64,000 nt of DNA. It comes from Anaerobaca lacustris (lineage in GTDB: Bacteria > Planctomycetota > Phycisphaerae > Sedimentisphaerales > Anaerobacaceae). This document shows, piece by piece, positions 35,055 to 42,953 of this stretch. Under the pieces are notes generated by a model. That model made no database searches, was not told the DNA's origin, and saw only the letters and a list, made by a program, of their open reading frames with translations. A program made the translations under genes and the position numbers. Position 1 is the stretch's first letter, and every line of letters begins with the position of its first letter. The stretch lies in NCBI RefSeq assembly GCF_030012215.1, contig NZ_JASCXX010000001.1:62001-126000 (forward strand), in the 5' to 3' direction.

Positions 35055-36355
35055 TGGTACGTCCCCGTCCTATTCTCGTCGCGCTGGCTGCACTGCTCGT
35101 CGTGGGCGTGGCGGCACTTGGGCTGGAGCGGTTCCCTCCGCCCGAATTCGAGACGGACTACGTCCGACCGACCACGACGGCCCCGAACCCGCCCCAGGGT
35201 GTCTGGGAGTACGTCGATGCCGGTGTCCTGGCGGTCACGCTGGTCCTGGCGACGGTCCTGGTTCTGCGTACGCGCAATCGCAAGCTGATTTTTACGCTGA
35301 TGCTCTTCTGTCTGGCGTATTTCGGGTTCTTCCGCGACGGTTGCGTTTGCCCGATCGGCGCCATCCAGAACGTTACGCTGACGGCCTTCGATCCGGGCTA
35401 TGCAATTCCTCTGGCGGTGCTGATCTTCTTCGCTCTGCCTCTGGTGTTCACGCTGTTCTTCGGGCGGGTGTTCTGCGGCGCGGTCTGCCCGCTCGGGGCG
35501 ATTCAGGACGCCGTGCTGATCCATCCCGTTCGGGTCCCTCGATGGCTGGAGAGCGGGCTTCGCCTGATCGCCTACCTCTATCTCGGCGCCGGCGTGCTGT
35601 TTGCGGCGATGGGGGCGATGTTCATCATCTGCCGCTACGACCCGTTCGTGGGTTTCTTCCGTCTGTCGGGCAACTGGGAGATTCTCGTCTTCGGCGGGTG
35701 CCTGCTCTTGATCGGCATGTTCGTCGGTCGGCCGTATTGCCGTTTCCTCTGTCCCTACGGCGTCATCCTCCGGCAGCTCTCCCGGCTCAGCCGATGGCGT
35801 GTCACGATCACGCCGACCGATTGTATCCAGTGCCGTCTCTGTGAAGACGCCTGTCCGTTCGGTGCGATCCGCAAACCCACCGAGCCGTGGCCGGACAAGG
35901 AGTACAAGGTCGCCAGGCGACGGCTGGCCTTTCTGCTGGTGCTGCTGCCCGTTCTGATCGGCGCCGGCGGCTGGGGGGGATATGAGTTGCGGCAGTGGCT
36001 GGCGCTGGTCCATCCGGAGGTGCGACTGGCGCAGCGTATCTATCTGGAAGAGAACGCGCTGGTCGAAGGAACGACGGACGCCAGCGACGCGTTCCGCGCC
36101 CTGGGCAGGTCGAGCGACGAGCTTTACGCCGCGGCCACACAGCTTCGCGACCGGTTCGGGCTTGGCGGCACTTTGCTCGGCGCGTTCGTCGGATGTGTGA
36201 TCGGGGGCAAGCTGCTGACGCTGTCGGTCAAACGCAGACGCGCCGACTACGAGCCCGACCCGGCAAGCTGTCTGGCCTGTGGTCGATGCTACGCATACTG
36301 TCCGAAGGAACACGAACGGCTGAAACGTGGCAGAGAGGGGTTGATCAGACACTGA
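35054..36355 (+). CDS. NapH/NosR-like polyferredoxin membrane protein
   Basis: A 433-residue integral membrane protein with about six to seven helices. It has two membrane-edge motifs CGAVCPLGAIQD and CRFLCPYGVILR, the C-x3-C-P pair of NapH, NosR and CcoG. It also has a cytoplasmic [4Fe-4S] ferredoxin segment CIQCRLCEDACPFGAI (near 258-273) and a C-terminal cluster CLACGRCYAYCPKE (near 410). An extra RDGCVCPIGAIQN (near 96) gives a third, shorter Cys-Pro motif that NapH does not usually carry. It likely moves electrons across the membrane between quinol or cytosolic ferredoxin and periplasmic Fe-S proteins. It overlaps both neighbours by 1 base. Confidence 0.85.
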   Translation: MVRPRPILVALAALLVVGVAALGLERFPPPEFETDYVRPTTTAPNPPQGVWEYVDAGVLAVTLVLATVLVLRTRNRKLIFTLMLFCLAYFGFFRDGCVCPIGAIQNVTLTAFDPGYAIPLAVLIFFALPLVFTLFFGRVFCGAVCPLGAIQDAVLIHPVRVPRWLESGLRLIAYLYLGAGVLFAAMGAMFIICRYDPFVGFFRLSGNWEILVFGGCLLLIGMFVGRPYCRFLCPYGVILRQLSRLSRWRVTITPTDCIQCRLCEDACPFGAIRKPTEPWPDKEYKVARRRLAFLLVLLPVLIGAGGWGGYELRQWLALVHPEVRLAQRIYLEENALVEGTTDASDAFRALGRSSDELYAAATQLRDRFGLGGTLLGAFVGCVIGGKLLTLSVKRRRADYEPDPASCLACGRCYAYCPKEHERLKRGREGLIRH

Positions 36356-38103
36356 TGACGGATTCGTCGAAACAGACTTCTGTGAACGAGCCGAGTGTTG
36401 CATACCGGACGGTTCGTACGACGGCCAAGGTCGCCGGAACGTTCACCGTTCTTTTCCTGGTGCTGCTCGTGGGCAATCTCATCGGCACGACCGTGATCGG
36501 GCCGCTTCGGGAGGACCGGCTGGCGGCGATGAAGGTGGCGCTTCGCGGGGGCGATCCGACCGACGAGCAGTTGGCGGAGATACGGCAATTGGACCTTCAG
36601 ATTCGGCGCAACCGGGTCTGGCGACTGGATTTCGCACACAAGACCGGCCATGCACTTCTGGCCAGCGTGGTGGTGCTGCTGGTCGCGGGCAGGCTGATGC
36701 GTGTCTTGAACCGGCGGCCGCCCCAGCCGCAGAACGCCTTGGACGTTGGCGCCGAACAGCTTCGCGAGGCCCGAGTCAGTCGCTGGGCGGTGACAGCCGG
36801 ACTGGTGGTTCTGGGCGGCGGTGCGGCGATGCTCGTTATGGTGGGCGCGCCGCTGGCGTTCGTTGCGGCCGAGGAAACGGGCCCGGCCTATGCGTCGCGG
36901 GAGGACAAGCGCCTTCAGTGGCATCGCTTCCGCGGGCCCGACGGGGCCGGCGTGAGCATTTTCACCAATATCCCGACCGAGTGGGATGGCGCCACGGGAA
37001 AGGGCATCCTGTGGAAGGCGGCGGTGCCGCTGCCGGGGAATAACTCACCCATCATCTGGAACGATCGGGTCTTCCTTTCCGGTGCGACCGAACAAAAGCA
37101 AGAGGTCTACTGTTACGACGCGGACTTGGGCCGACTGCTCTGGACCGGTGACGTGCCCATCTCTCCGGCGGCCGCCCAAGCGAGAATCGATCCGATGGAG
37201 GACACCGGGTATGCCGCCTCGACGATGGCCACCGACGGTAAACGGGTCTATGCGATTTTCGTGACGGGTGACATCGCGGCCTTCGATTTCAACGGTCGCA
37301 GGCTCTGGTACAAGAGTCTGGGCGTGCCGGACAATGCATACGGCTATGCTTCTTCGCTGGAGACCCATCAGGATCGTGTGATTGTTCAGTACGACCAGGG
37401 TCATGGCGATGAAGATGTCTCTCGCCTCTACGCCCTGGACGGCGCATCGGGACGGGTCGTGTGGGAGGTCAAGCGCGACGTCCCGAATTCGTGGACCTCG
37501 CCGGTGGTGGTGGAGATCGAGGGTCGGCTTCAGTTGCTCACTCTGACCGATCCCTGGGCGCTGGCCAACGACCCGGCCGACGGCGCCGAGATCTGGCGGG
37601 CCGACTGCCTCGGTGGCGACGTGGCGCCTTCGGCGATCTACGCGGGCGGACTGGTGCTGGCCATCGAGCCTTACAGCCACATGGTGGCGATCAAACCTAC
37701 GGGCCAGGGCGACGTCACGAAGACCCACATTGCCTGGACCATGGACGAAGGCGGGCCCGACGTCTGCTGTCCCGTTTCCGATGGGCAGTATGCGTATCTG
37801 CTGGAGAGTCACGGCCTGATCATGTGTTGCCGCCTGGCGGACGGCGAAAAGGTCTACGAGCACGACCTTCGCGACAATTTCACCGCCTCGCCCAGCCTGG
37901 CGGGGGGGCGGCTCTACTTTCTGGGCATGGACGGCGTGATGACGATCGCCGAGGCGGGCCCCGAATACAAGGAGTTGGGCAAGAACGAATTGGGCGAGAA
38001 GTGTCACGCCTCGCCGGCTTTTGTGGACGGGCGTATTTACATTCGGGGATTGGAGAACCTGTACTGCATCGGAGGGGCCGTTGCCGGCGACCGTGCGGAC
38101 TGA
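36355..38103 (+). CDS. Membrane protein with three N-terminal helices and an extracytoplasmic PQQ-like propeller
   Basis: A 582-residue protein. Three hydrophobic helices (about 22-47, 97-118, 141-165) are followed by a PQQ-like propeller beginning at WHRFRGP (near 187). Blades read ILWKAAVPLPG, LLWTGDVPIS, LWYKSLGVP and VVWEVKRDVP. It ends with CIGGAVAG. The start ATG overlaps the stop of the NapH-like gene by one base. The fusion of a helical domain with a propeller is unlike the other propellers in the window and may tie the propeller to the NapGH-like proteins in the membrane. There is a CC pair (VCCPVS) and another (MCCRL), which could bind a metal or be a disulfide. Function unknown. 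Confidence 0.78.
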   Translation: MTDSSKQTSVNEPSVAYRTVRTTAKVAGTFTVLFLVLLVGNLIGTTVIGPLREDRLAAMKVALRGGDPTDEQLAEIRQLDLQIRRNRVWRLDFAHKTGHALLASVVVLLVAGRLMRVLNRRPPQPQNALDVGAEQLREARVSRWAVTAGLVVLGGGAAMLVMVGAPLAFVAAEETGPAYASREDKRLQWHRFRGPDGAGVSIFTNIPTEWDGATGKGILWKAAVPLPGNNSPIIWNDRVFLSGATEQKQEVYCYDADLGRLLWTGDVPISPAAAQARIDPMEDTGYAASTMATDGKRVYAIFVTGDIAAFDFNGRRLWYKSLGVPDNAYGYASSLETHQDRVIVQYDQGHGDEDVSRLYALDGASGRVVWEVKRDVPNSWTSPVVVEIEGRLQLLTLTDPWALANDPADGAEIWRADCLGGDVAPSAIYAGGLVLAIEPYSHMVAIKPTGQGDVTKTHIAWTMDEGGPDVCCPVSDGQYAYLLESHGLIMCCRLADGEKVYEHDLRDNFTASPSLAGGRLYFLGMDGVMTIAEAGPEYKELGKNELGEKCHASPAFVDGRIYIRGLENLYCIGGAVAGDRAD

Positions 38104-38113
38104 TCGAGTTTCT

Positions 38114-40465
38114 ATGGAAGAGCTGGACCTGACATTTGTGGATCGGACCGTCGAGCGTCTCGGTACGGGCGCCGACAAGGTGCTGGAGATCCTCCAATCG
38201 CTTCAGACCCACTATGGATATCTCCCGACCGAGGCGCTGCAACGGGTTTGCGAGCGGACGGAAATCACACCGGCCGCCATCACCGGCGTCTCGACGTTCT
38301 ACGACCAGTTTCGACACCGGCCGGCGGGCAAGCACACGATCCGTGTCTGCATCGGCACCGCCTGTCACGTCAAGGGCGGACAGCAGGTCTTCGACGCCTT
38401 CAAACGGTATCTGCACATCCCCGATGACGACGACACCGACGCCGAGAAGCTGTTCACCGTCGAGAAGGTCGCCTGCATCGGCTGCTGCATGCTCGCCCCG
38501 GCCATTCAGATCGACGACATCGTCTACGGGCATCTGAACGATCATCGCGTGCCGATCGTCCTGAAAGACTTTCTGGAGCAGGAGAAGGCTGCCGGACGCA
38601 GAAAACGCAAAGAGCGAGTCAGCCGCGCCGGCACGGGGCTGGGAGAGCTGCGAATCTGTCTCGATTCGAGCTGCCGGGCCAGCGGCAGCGAGAAGGTCTA
38701 CGAGAGTCTCAAGACGGCGGTGCACCAGACGCGGGCGCGGGCCGTGGTCAAGAGCGTCAGTTGCTCGGGCATGTCGTACCTGACGCCGCTGGTCGAAGTG
38801 GTCCTGCCCGACGGCACATCGTTTCGCTATGGCAATGTGGAACCCCAGGACGCCAAGGCGATCGTGCTTCGGCACTTCAAGCCGAGGCGAATCGGCGGCC
38901 ACACAGCCAGTGCCGTTTCGAATCTGCTGGACCGGGTCTTGACAGATGAGAATCGAGAGCCTGTGACGCGATATTCGGTCAACGTGCGTGACCATGCGGT
39001 CTCGGAATACCTCGGCCGCCAGGTCCATATCGCCACCGAGCACTGCGGGTGCATCGACCCGACCGATCTCGACGAGTATCTGGCCAACGGAGGGTTCCAG
39101 TCCCTCCAGAAGAGCCTTTGTGAACTCGATCCGCAGGGCGTGATCGACCAGATCGAGAGAAGCGGTCTGCGAGGCCGGGGCGGCGCCGGTTTTCCCACGC
39201 ATCGGAAGTGGGCGACCGTGCGGGCCCAGGACGCCGAGAAGAAATACGTCGTCTGCAACGGCGACGAGGGGGACCCCGGCGCGTTCATGGATCGCATGTT
39301 GATGGAGTCGTATCCCTATCGGGTCCTCGAAGGCATGGCCGTCGCCGCCCGCTGTATCGGGGCGAAGGAAGGATATCTCTACATCCGCGCCGAATACCCC
39401 CTGGCCATCAAGCGGATTGGCGAGGCGATCGAGAAATGCGTCGAGCGCGGGTATCTCGGTGACGGTATTCTGGGCAGTGACTTCTCGCTGCATCTGAAGA
39501 TCGTCGCCGGGGCCGGGGCGTTCGTCTGCGGCGAGGAGACCGCGTTGATCGCGAGCATCGAGGGCCGCCGGGGCATGCCGAAGCTGCGCCCGCCGTACCC
39601 GGCGATCAAGGGGCTCTGGTCCAGTCCCACGCTGATCAACAACGTCGAGACCTACGCCGCTGTGCCGTGGATACTGCGAAACGGCGCCGAGGCCTATGCG
39701 TCGATCGGTACGGACGGCAGCAAAGGCACGAAGGTCTTCGCGCTGGCGGGCAAGGTGGCCCGCGGCGGTCTGATCGAAGTGCCGATGGGCATCTCGATCC
39801 GGCAGGTCGTCGATGAGATCGGCGGCGGCGTTGCGGGCGGGCTGAACCTCAAGGCCGTGCAGGTGGGCGGGCCTTCCGGCGGCTGCGTTCCGGCTGACCT
39901 CGATCATCTACCCGTGGATTACGAGTCGCTGACCGGCGCCGGTGCGATGATGGGTTCCGGCGGTCTCGTCGTGCTGGACGAGACGGACTGCATGGTGGAC
40001 ATCGCGCGGTATTTCCTGGAGTTCACACAGAACCAGTCGTGCGGCAAGTGCACCTTCTGTCGCATCGGCACCCGCCGGATGCTCGACATTCTCGACCGGC
40101 TGTGCACCGGACACGGCCGGGCCGGCGATCTGGACGAGCTCGAGCATCTGGCCGAGATGGTCCAGAAAGGCAGTCTTTGCGGGCTCGGCAAGACGGCGCC
40201 GAATCCAGTGCTCTCGACCCTGAAGTACTTCCACAAGGAATACGAGGCCCACATTCAGAAGCGCTGTCCTGCCGGCAAGTGCAAGGCCCTCATCACCTAC
40301 TCGATCACCGACGACTGCATCGGCTGCACGATCTGCGCTCAGCACTGTCCAACCGATGCGATTGCCATGAAGCCTTATGAGAAACACGAAATCGATCCCG
40401 ACAAATGCGTTCGGTGCGGCACGTGCAAAAGCGTCTGCCCGGCCGACGCCGTGCGAGTTGAGTAG
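38114..40465 (+). CDS. NuoE-NuoF fusion diaphorase subunit with C-terminal ferredoxin domain
   Basis: A 783-residue soluble protein combining several redox modules found as separate subunits elsewhere. Residues 1-150 are a NuoE-type [2Fe-2S] thioredoxin-like domain with ligands Cys79, Cys84, Cys121 and Cys125. Residues about 177-255 are a second thioredoxin-like domain with only Cys182, Cys187 and Cys217, the fourth position being Ser221. Residues about 290-700 are NuoF: FMN loop GLRGRGGAGFP, NADH segment NGDEGDPGAF, and the N3 cluster SCGKCTFCRIGTRR. Two [4Fe-4S] clusters end the chain: CIGCTICAQHCPTDAI and CVRCGTCKSVCPADAV. This is the HydB-type diaphorase of bifurcating hydrogenases and NAD-linked formate dehydrogenases with the NuoE/HydC subunit fused on. 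It would exchange electrons between NAD(H) and Fe-S partners. The next gene starts 2 bases later. Confidence 0.92.
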   Translation: MEELDLTFVDRTVERLGTGADKVLEILQSLQTHYGYLPTEALQRVCERTEITPAAITGVSTFYDQFRHRPAGKHTIRVCIGTACHVKGGQQVFDAFKRYLHIPDDDDTDAEKLFTVEKVACIGCCMLAPAIQIDDIVYGHLNDHRVPIVLKDFLEQEKAAGRRKRKERVSRAGTGLGELRICLDSSCRASGSEKVYESLKTAVHQTRARAVVKSVSCSGMSYLTPLVEVVLPDGTSFRYGNVEPQDAKAIVLRHFKPRRIGGHTASAVSNLLDRVLTDENREPVTRYSVNVRDHAVSEYLGRQVHIATEHCGCIDPTDLDEYLANGGFQSLQKSLCELDPQGVIDQIERSGLRGRGGAGFPTHRKWATVRAQDAEKKYVVCNGDEGDPGAFMDRMLMESYPYRVLEGMAVAARCIGAKEGYLYIRAEYPLAIKRIGEAIEKCVERGYLGDGILGSDFSLHLKIVAGAGAFVCGEETALIASIEGRRGMPKLRPPYPAIKGLWSSPTLINNVETYAAVPWILRNGAEAYASIGTDGSKGTKVFALAGKVARGGLIEVPMGISIRQVVDEIGGGVAGGLNLKAVQVGGPSGGCVPADLDHLPVDYESLTGAGAMMGSGGLVVLDETDCMVDIARYFLEFTQNQSCGKCTFCRIGTRRMLDILDRLCTGHGRAGDLDELEHLAEMVQKGSLCGLGKTAPNPVLSTLKYFHKEYEAHIQKRCPAGKCKALITYSITDDCIGCTICAQHCPTDAIAMKPYEKHEIDPDKCVRCGTCKSVCPADAVRVE

Positions 40466-40467
40466 CC

Positions 40468-42054
40468 ATGCCCAAGCTTACGATAGACGGTCGTGAAGTT
40501 GAGGTGGACCCCGGCGCGACGATTCTCGATGCGGCCGAGAAGCTCGGGATTGAGATTCCCACCATGTGTTACCTGCGAGGCCATGAGGCGACGACCAGTT
40601 GTATGGTCTGCGTGGTGAAGGTGGTCGGCTCGCGTGGCCTCGTGCCTTCCTGCGGTACGCCTGCCTGCGATGGGATGCAGGTCGAGAGCGCCACCGAGGA
40701 GGTCCGCGACGCGCGGCGGTCGGCGCTGGAACTGCTGCTCAGCGACCACGTGGGCGACTGCGTCGGGCCCTGCGTGATGGGGTGCCCCGCCCACATGGAC
40801 ATCCCGCAGATGATCCGGCAGATCGCTGTGGGCCAGTTGGCCGATGCCATCGCAACGGTCAAGCGGGACATCGCATTGCCGGCGGTGCTGGGACGCATCT
40901 GTCCGGCGCCGTGCGAGAACGTCTGCCGGCGGGCCCAGCACGACCAGGCCGTTTCGATCTGCCTGCTCAAGCGTCACGTCGCCGATGTGGATCTCAGCAG
41001 CGACGAGCCCTATACACCCCAGTGCGCCGAAGCCAACGGCAAGCGCGTGGCGATCATCGGGGCCGGGCCGGCCGGTCTGGCGGCGGCCTATTACCTCCAG
41101 CAGGAGGGCTTCGAGTGCGTCGTGGTGGACGAGCACGATGAGCCGGGCGGGATGCTGCGCTACGGTGTGCCCGATGGCAAACTGCCGCACGATGTCCTGG
41201 CGCGCGAGATCGCGCAGATCGAGAAGCTCGGCGTGCGGTTCCGGCTCGGGATCCGTGTTGGCAAGGCCATCTCGATGGACGAGGTCCGCAAACAGTTCGA
41301 TGCTGTGTTTGTGGCCGTCGGCGAGATGAATGAAGGCGACGCCGAATCGCTCCATCTCGATCCATCCGACAAGATCGAAGTGGACGGCGCAACCTATGTG
41401 ACCCATGTCCCGGGCGTGTTCGCCGGGGGCGATGCGGTCCGCAGGCGACGGATGGCGGTGCGGGCGGTGGCCGATGGGAAAGAGGCGGCCCGGTCGATCG
41501 CGCAGTACCTTGCAGATCAGGAAGTGATTGGCCCCGAACGGCGGTTCAACAGCCGCATGGGCAAGGTCTCCGAATCGGAGATGGCGATCTTCCTACAGTC
41601 GGGCAGCCCGAAGCCGCGCACCAAACCATTTGGAGTCGCTGAGGCGTTCAGCATCGCCGAGGCGCGGACCGAATCGCTCCGCTGCCTGCACTGCGATTGC
41701 CGCAAGCCCGACGCCTGCCTCTTGCGGCAGCACGCCCAAACCTACGGCGCCAGGCAGAGCCGGTACAAAGCCGACCGTCGGTCCTTCGTTCAGCAGACAC
41801 AACACCCCGACGTGATCTACGAGCCGGGCAAGTGCATCGACTGTGGCATTTGTATCCAGATCGCCTCCGAAGCCGGCGAGAAGCTGGGCCTGACGTTCGT
41901 CGGTCGCGGCTTCGACGTCCGCGTCGCCGTACCGTTCGGGGAGACGCTGGCCGAGGGACTGTGCGTGGCCGCCGAACGATGCGTCGCCGCCTGTCCCACC
42001 GGTGCGCTGGCCTTTAGGGACGACAGAAAGCCGCCGCCGGGAACGACTCAATGA
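40468..42054 (+). CDS. NuoG-like/GltD-like Fe-S flavoprotein subunit lacking the NAD(P)H-binding domain
   Basis: A 528-residue protein. Residues 1-75 are a plant-type [2Fe-2S] domain as in NuoG, with Cys34, Cys45, Cys48 and Cys62. Residues 80-190 are the GltD-type helical domain with clusters CVGPCVMGC and CPAPCENVC. Residues 193-350 carry an FAD fold: GAGPAG (198-203), GGMLRYGVP (228-236) and FAGGD (318-322). The part where GltD, NfnB and relatives have the second Rossmann domain is missing: FDAVFVAVG runs almost directly to VDGATYVTHVPGVFAGGD. From 405 come CLHCDC with Cys417, CIDCGIC (456-462) and CVAACPTGAL, resembling the NuoG [4Fe-4S] region. It ends the 12-gene run. It would shuttle electrons between the NuoEF fusion and an unknown partner. 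Confidence 0.87.
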   Translation: MPKLTIDGREVEVDPGATILDAAEKLGIEIPTMCYLRGHEATTSCMVCVVKVVGSRGLVPSCGTPACDGMQVESATEEVRDARRSALELLLSDHVGDCVGPCVMGCPAHMDIPQMIRQIAVGQLADAIATVKRDIALPAVLGRICPAPCENVCRRAQHDQAVSICLLKRHVADVDLSSDEPYTPQCAEANGKRVAIIGAGPAGLAAAYYLQQEGFECVVVDEHDEPGGMLRYGVPDGKLPHDVLAREIAQIEKLGVRFRLGIRVGKAISMDEVRKQFDAVFVAVGEMNEGDAESLHLDPSDKIEVDGATYVTHVPGVFAGGDAVRRRRMAVRAVADGKEAARSIAQYLADQEVIGPERRFNSRMGKVSESEMAIFLQSGSPKPRTKPFGVAEAFSIAEARTESLRCLHCDCRKPDACLLRQHAQTYGARQSRYKADRRSFVQQTQHPDVIYEPGKCIDCGICIQIASEAGEKLGLTFVGRGFDVRVAVPFGETLAEGLCVAAERCVAACPTGALAFRDDRKPPPGTTQ

Positions 42055-42091
42055 ACCCGCGTGGTGCAGGGTGGTTTTGATGTCCACCGTT

Positions 42092-42793
42092 TCAAGACGG
42101 CAGCCGAAGGGCCGTTTCGGCCACGCGGTGGCCGAGGTTCCGGGCGGTCGTCATGCCGAACTCGTCCTTTGTCACGCCTCCCTCGATGCCGCTCCATAGC
42201 GTGGCCCCGAAGCGGGAATGCGGCCGACCGTTGCCGACCACGATCATCTCCTGGCAGAACAGCGAAACCTGGACCGACTGGATCGTTGCTTCCTGTCCGC
42301 CATTGCGGGTGCCGCCGACGGCCAGGACGCCGCCGACCTTGTCGGCCAGAGCCAGGTTGTCGCGATAGAACGCCATCCACCGGTCGAGGAAGGCCTTGCA
42401 CAGCGAACTCATGTTGCCGAAGTAGACCGGCGTGCCGATGATGATGCCTCGGACCTTCGGGTCGGTGAGCTTGGGGATCAGGGCGGGAAAATCGTCCTTC
42501 TGGCCCGGTTCGAGCGGGATGCCGGCCGCCAGGTCGCCGTTGATCTTCCGTCCCGCCAGTTCGATCAATTCCGTTTTGATCCGCGGGCTGACCAGGGCGG
42601 CCGCGTCGAGGCAGGCCCGCAACGATGTGGCGGTTGCCTGACCCTGTCTGGGACTGCACGAAACTGCAACGATCTTGACGGCTTCATTGCGCAACGGCGC
42701 GTCGGCCCCGTGGGAAGCCGAAGTGACGCCGGTGGCCACGACGCCTGCGGCGATGGAATCTCTCACGAAGTTTCGACGGGTGATCGTCTTCAT
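42092..42793 (-). CDS. Tat-exported flavodoxin-like NAD(P)H-dependent FMN reductase family protein
   Basis: A 233-residue protein that begins with a twin-arginine signal (ITRRNFVRDSIAAGV). The core is the flavodoxin-like fold of the iron-sulfur-flavoprotein/NADPH-FMN-reductase family: the phosphate loop after beta1 is SCSPRQGQATATSLRA (45-60), and GTPVYFGNMSSLCKAFLDRW (near 119-138) is the FMN-ring-binding segment. The Cys spacing that holds a cluster in true iron-sulfur flavoproteins is not present. Export of a pre-folded flavoprotein is notable, because most members are cytoplasmic. AAGGAG lies seven bases upstream. It is convergent with the operon ending at 42054 and divergent from the next propeller gene. 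Confidence 0.85.
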   Translation of the reverse strand: MKTITRRNFVRDSIAAGVVATGVTSASHGADAPLRNEAVKIVAVSCSPRQGQATATSLRACLDAAALVSPRIKTELIELAGRKINGDLAAGIPLEPGQKDDFPALIPKLTDPKVRGIIIGTPVYFGNMSSLCKAFLDRWMAFYRDNLALADKVGGVLAVGGTRNGGQEATIQSVQVSLFCQEMIVVGNGRPHSRFGATLWSGIEGGVTKDEFGMTTARNLGHRVAETALRLPS

Positions 42794-42953
42794 CCATTGT
42801 CTCCTTCTGTGGTCTGTGCTCCGATCGTTCGCCGGCCGTACACCTGTTGTGGCCCGGCGTACGCATACAAATCAGAATCACACGAACCGAACCGTTCTCT
42901 GTCGTGTAGTACAACCGTCCTAGTGCATTTTTCGTCCATGTAGGAGGTTCATT

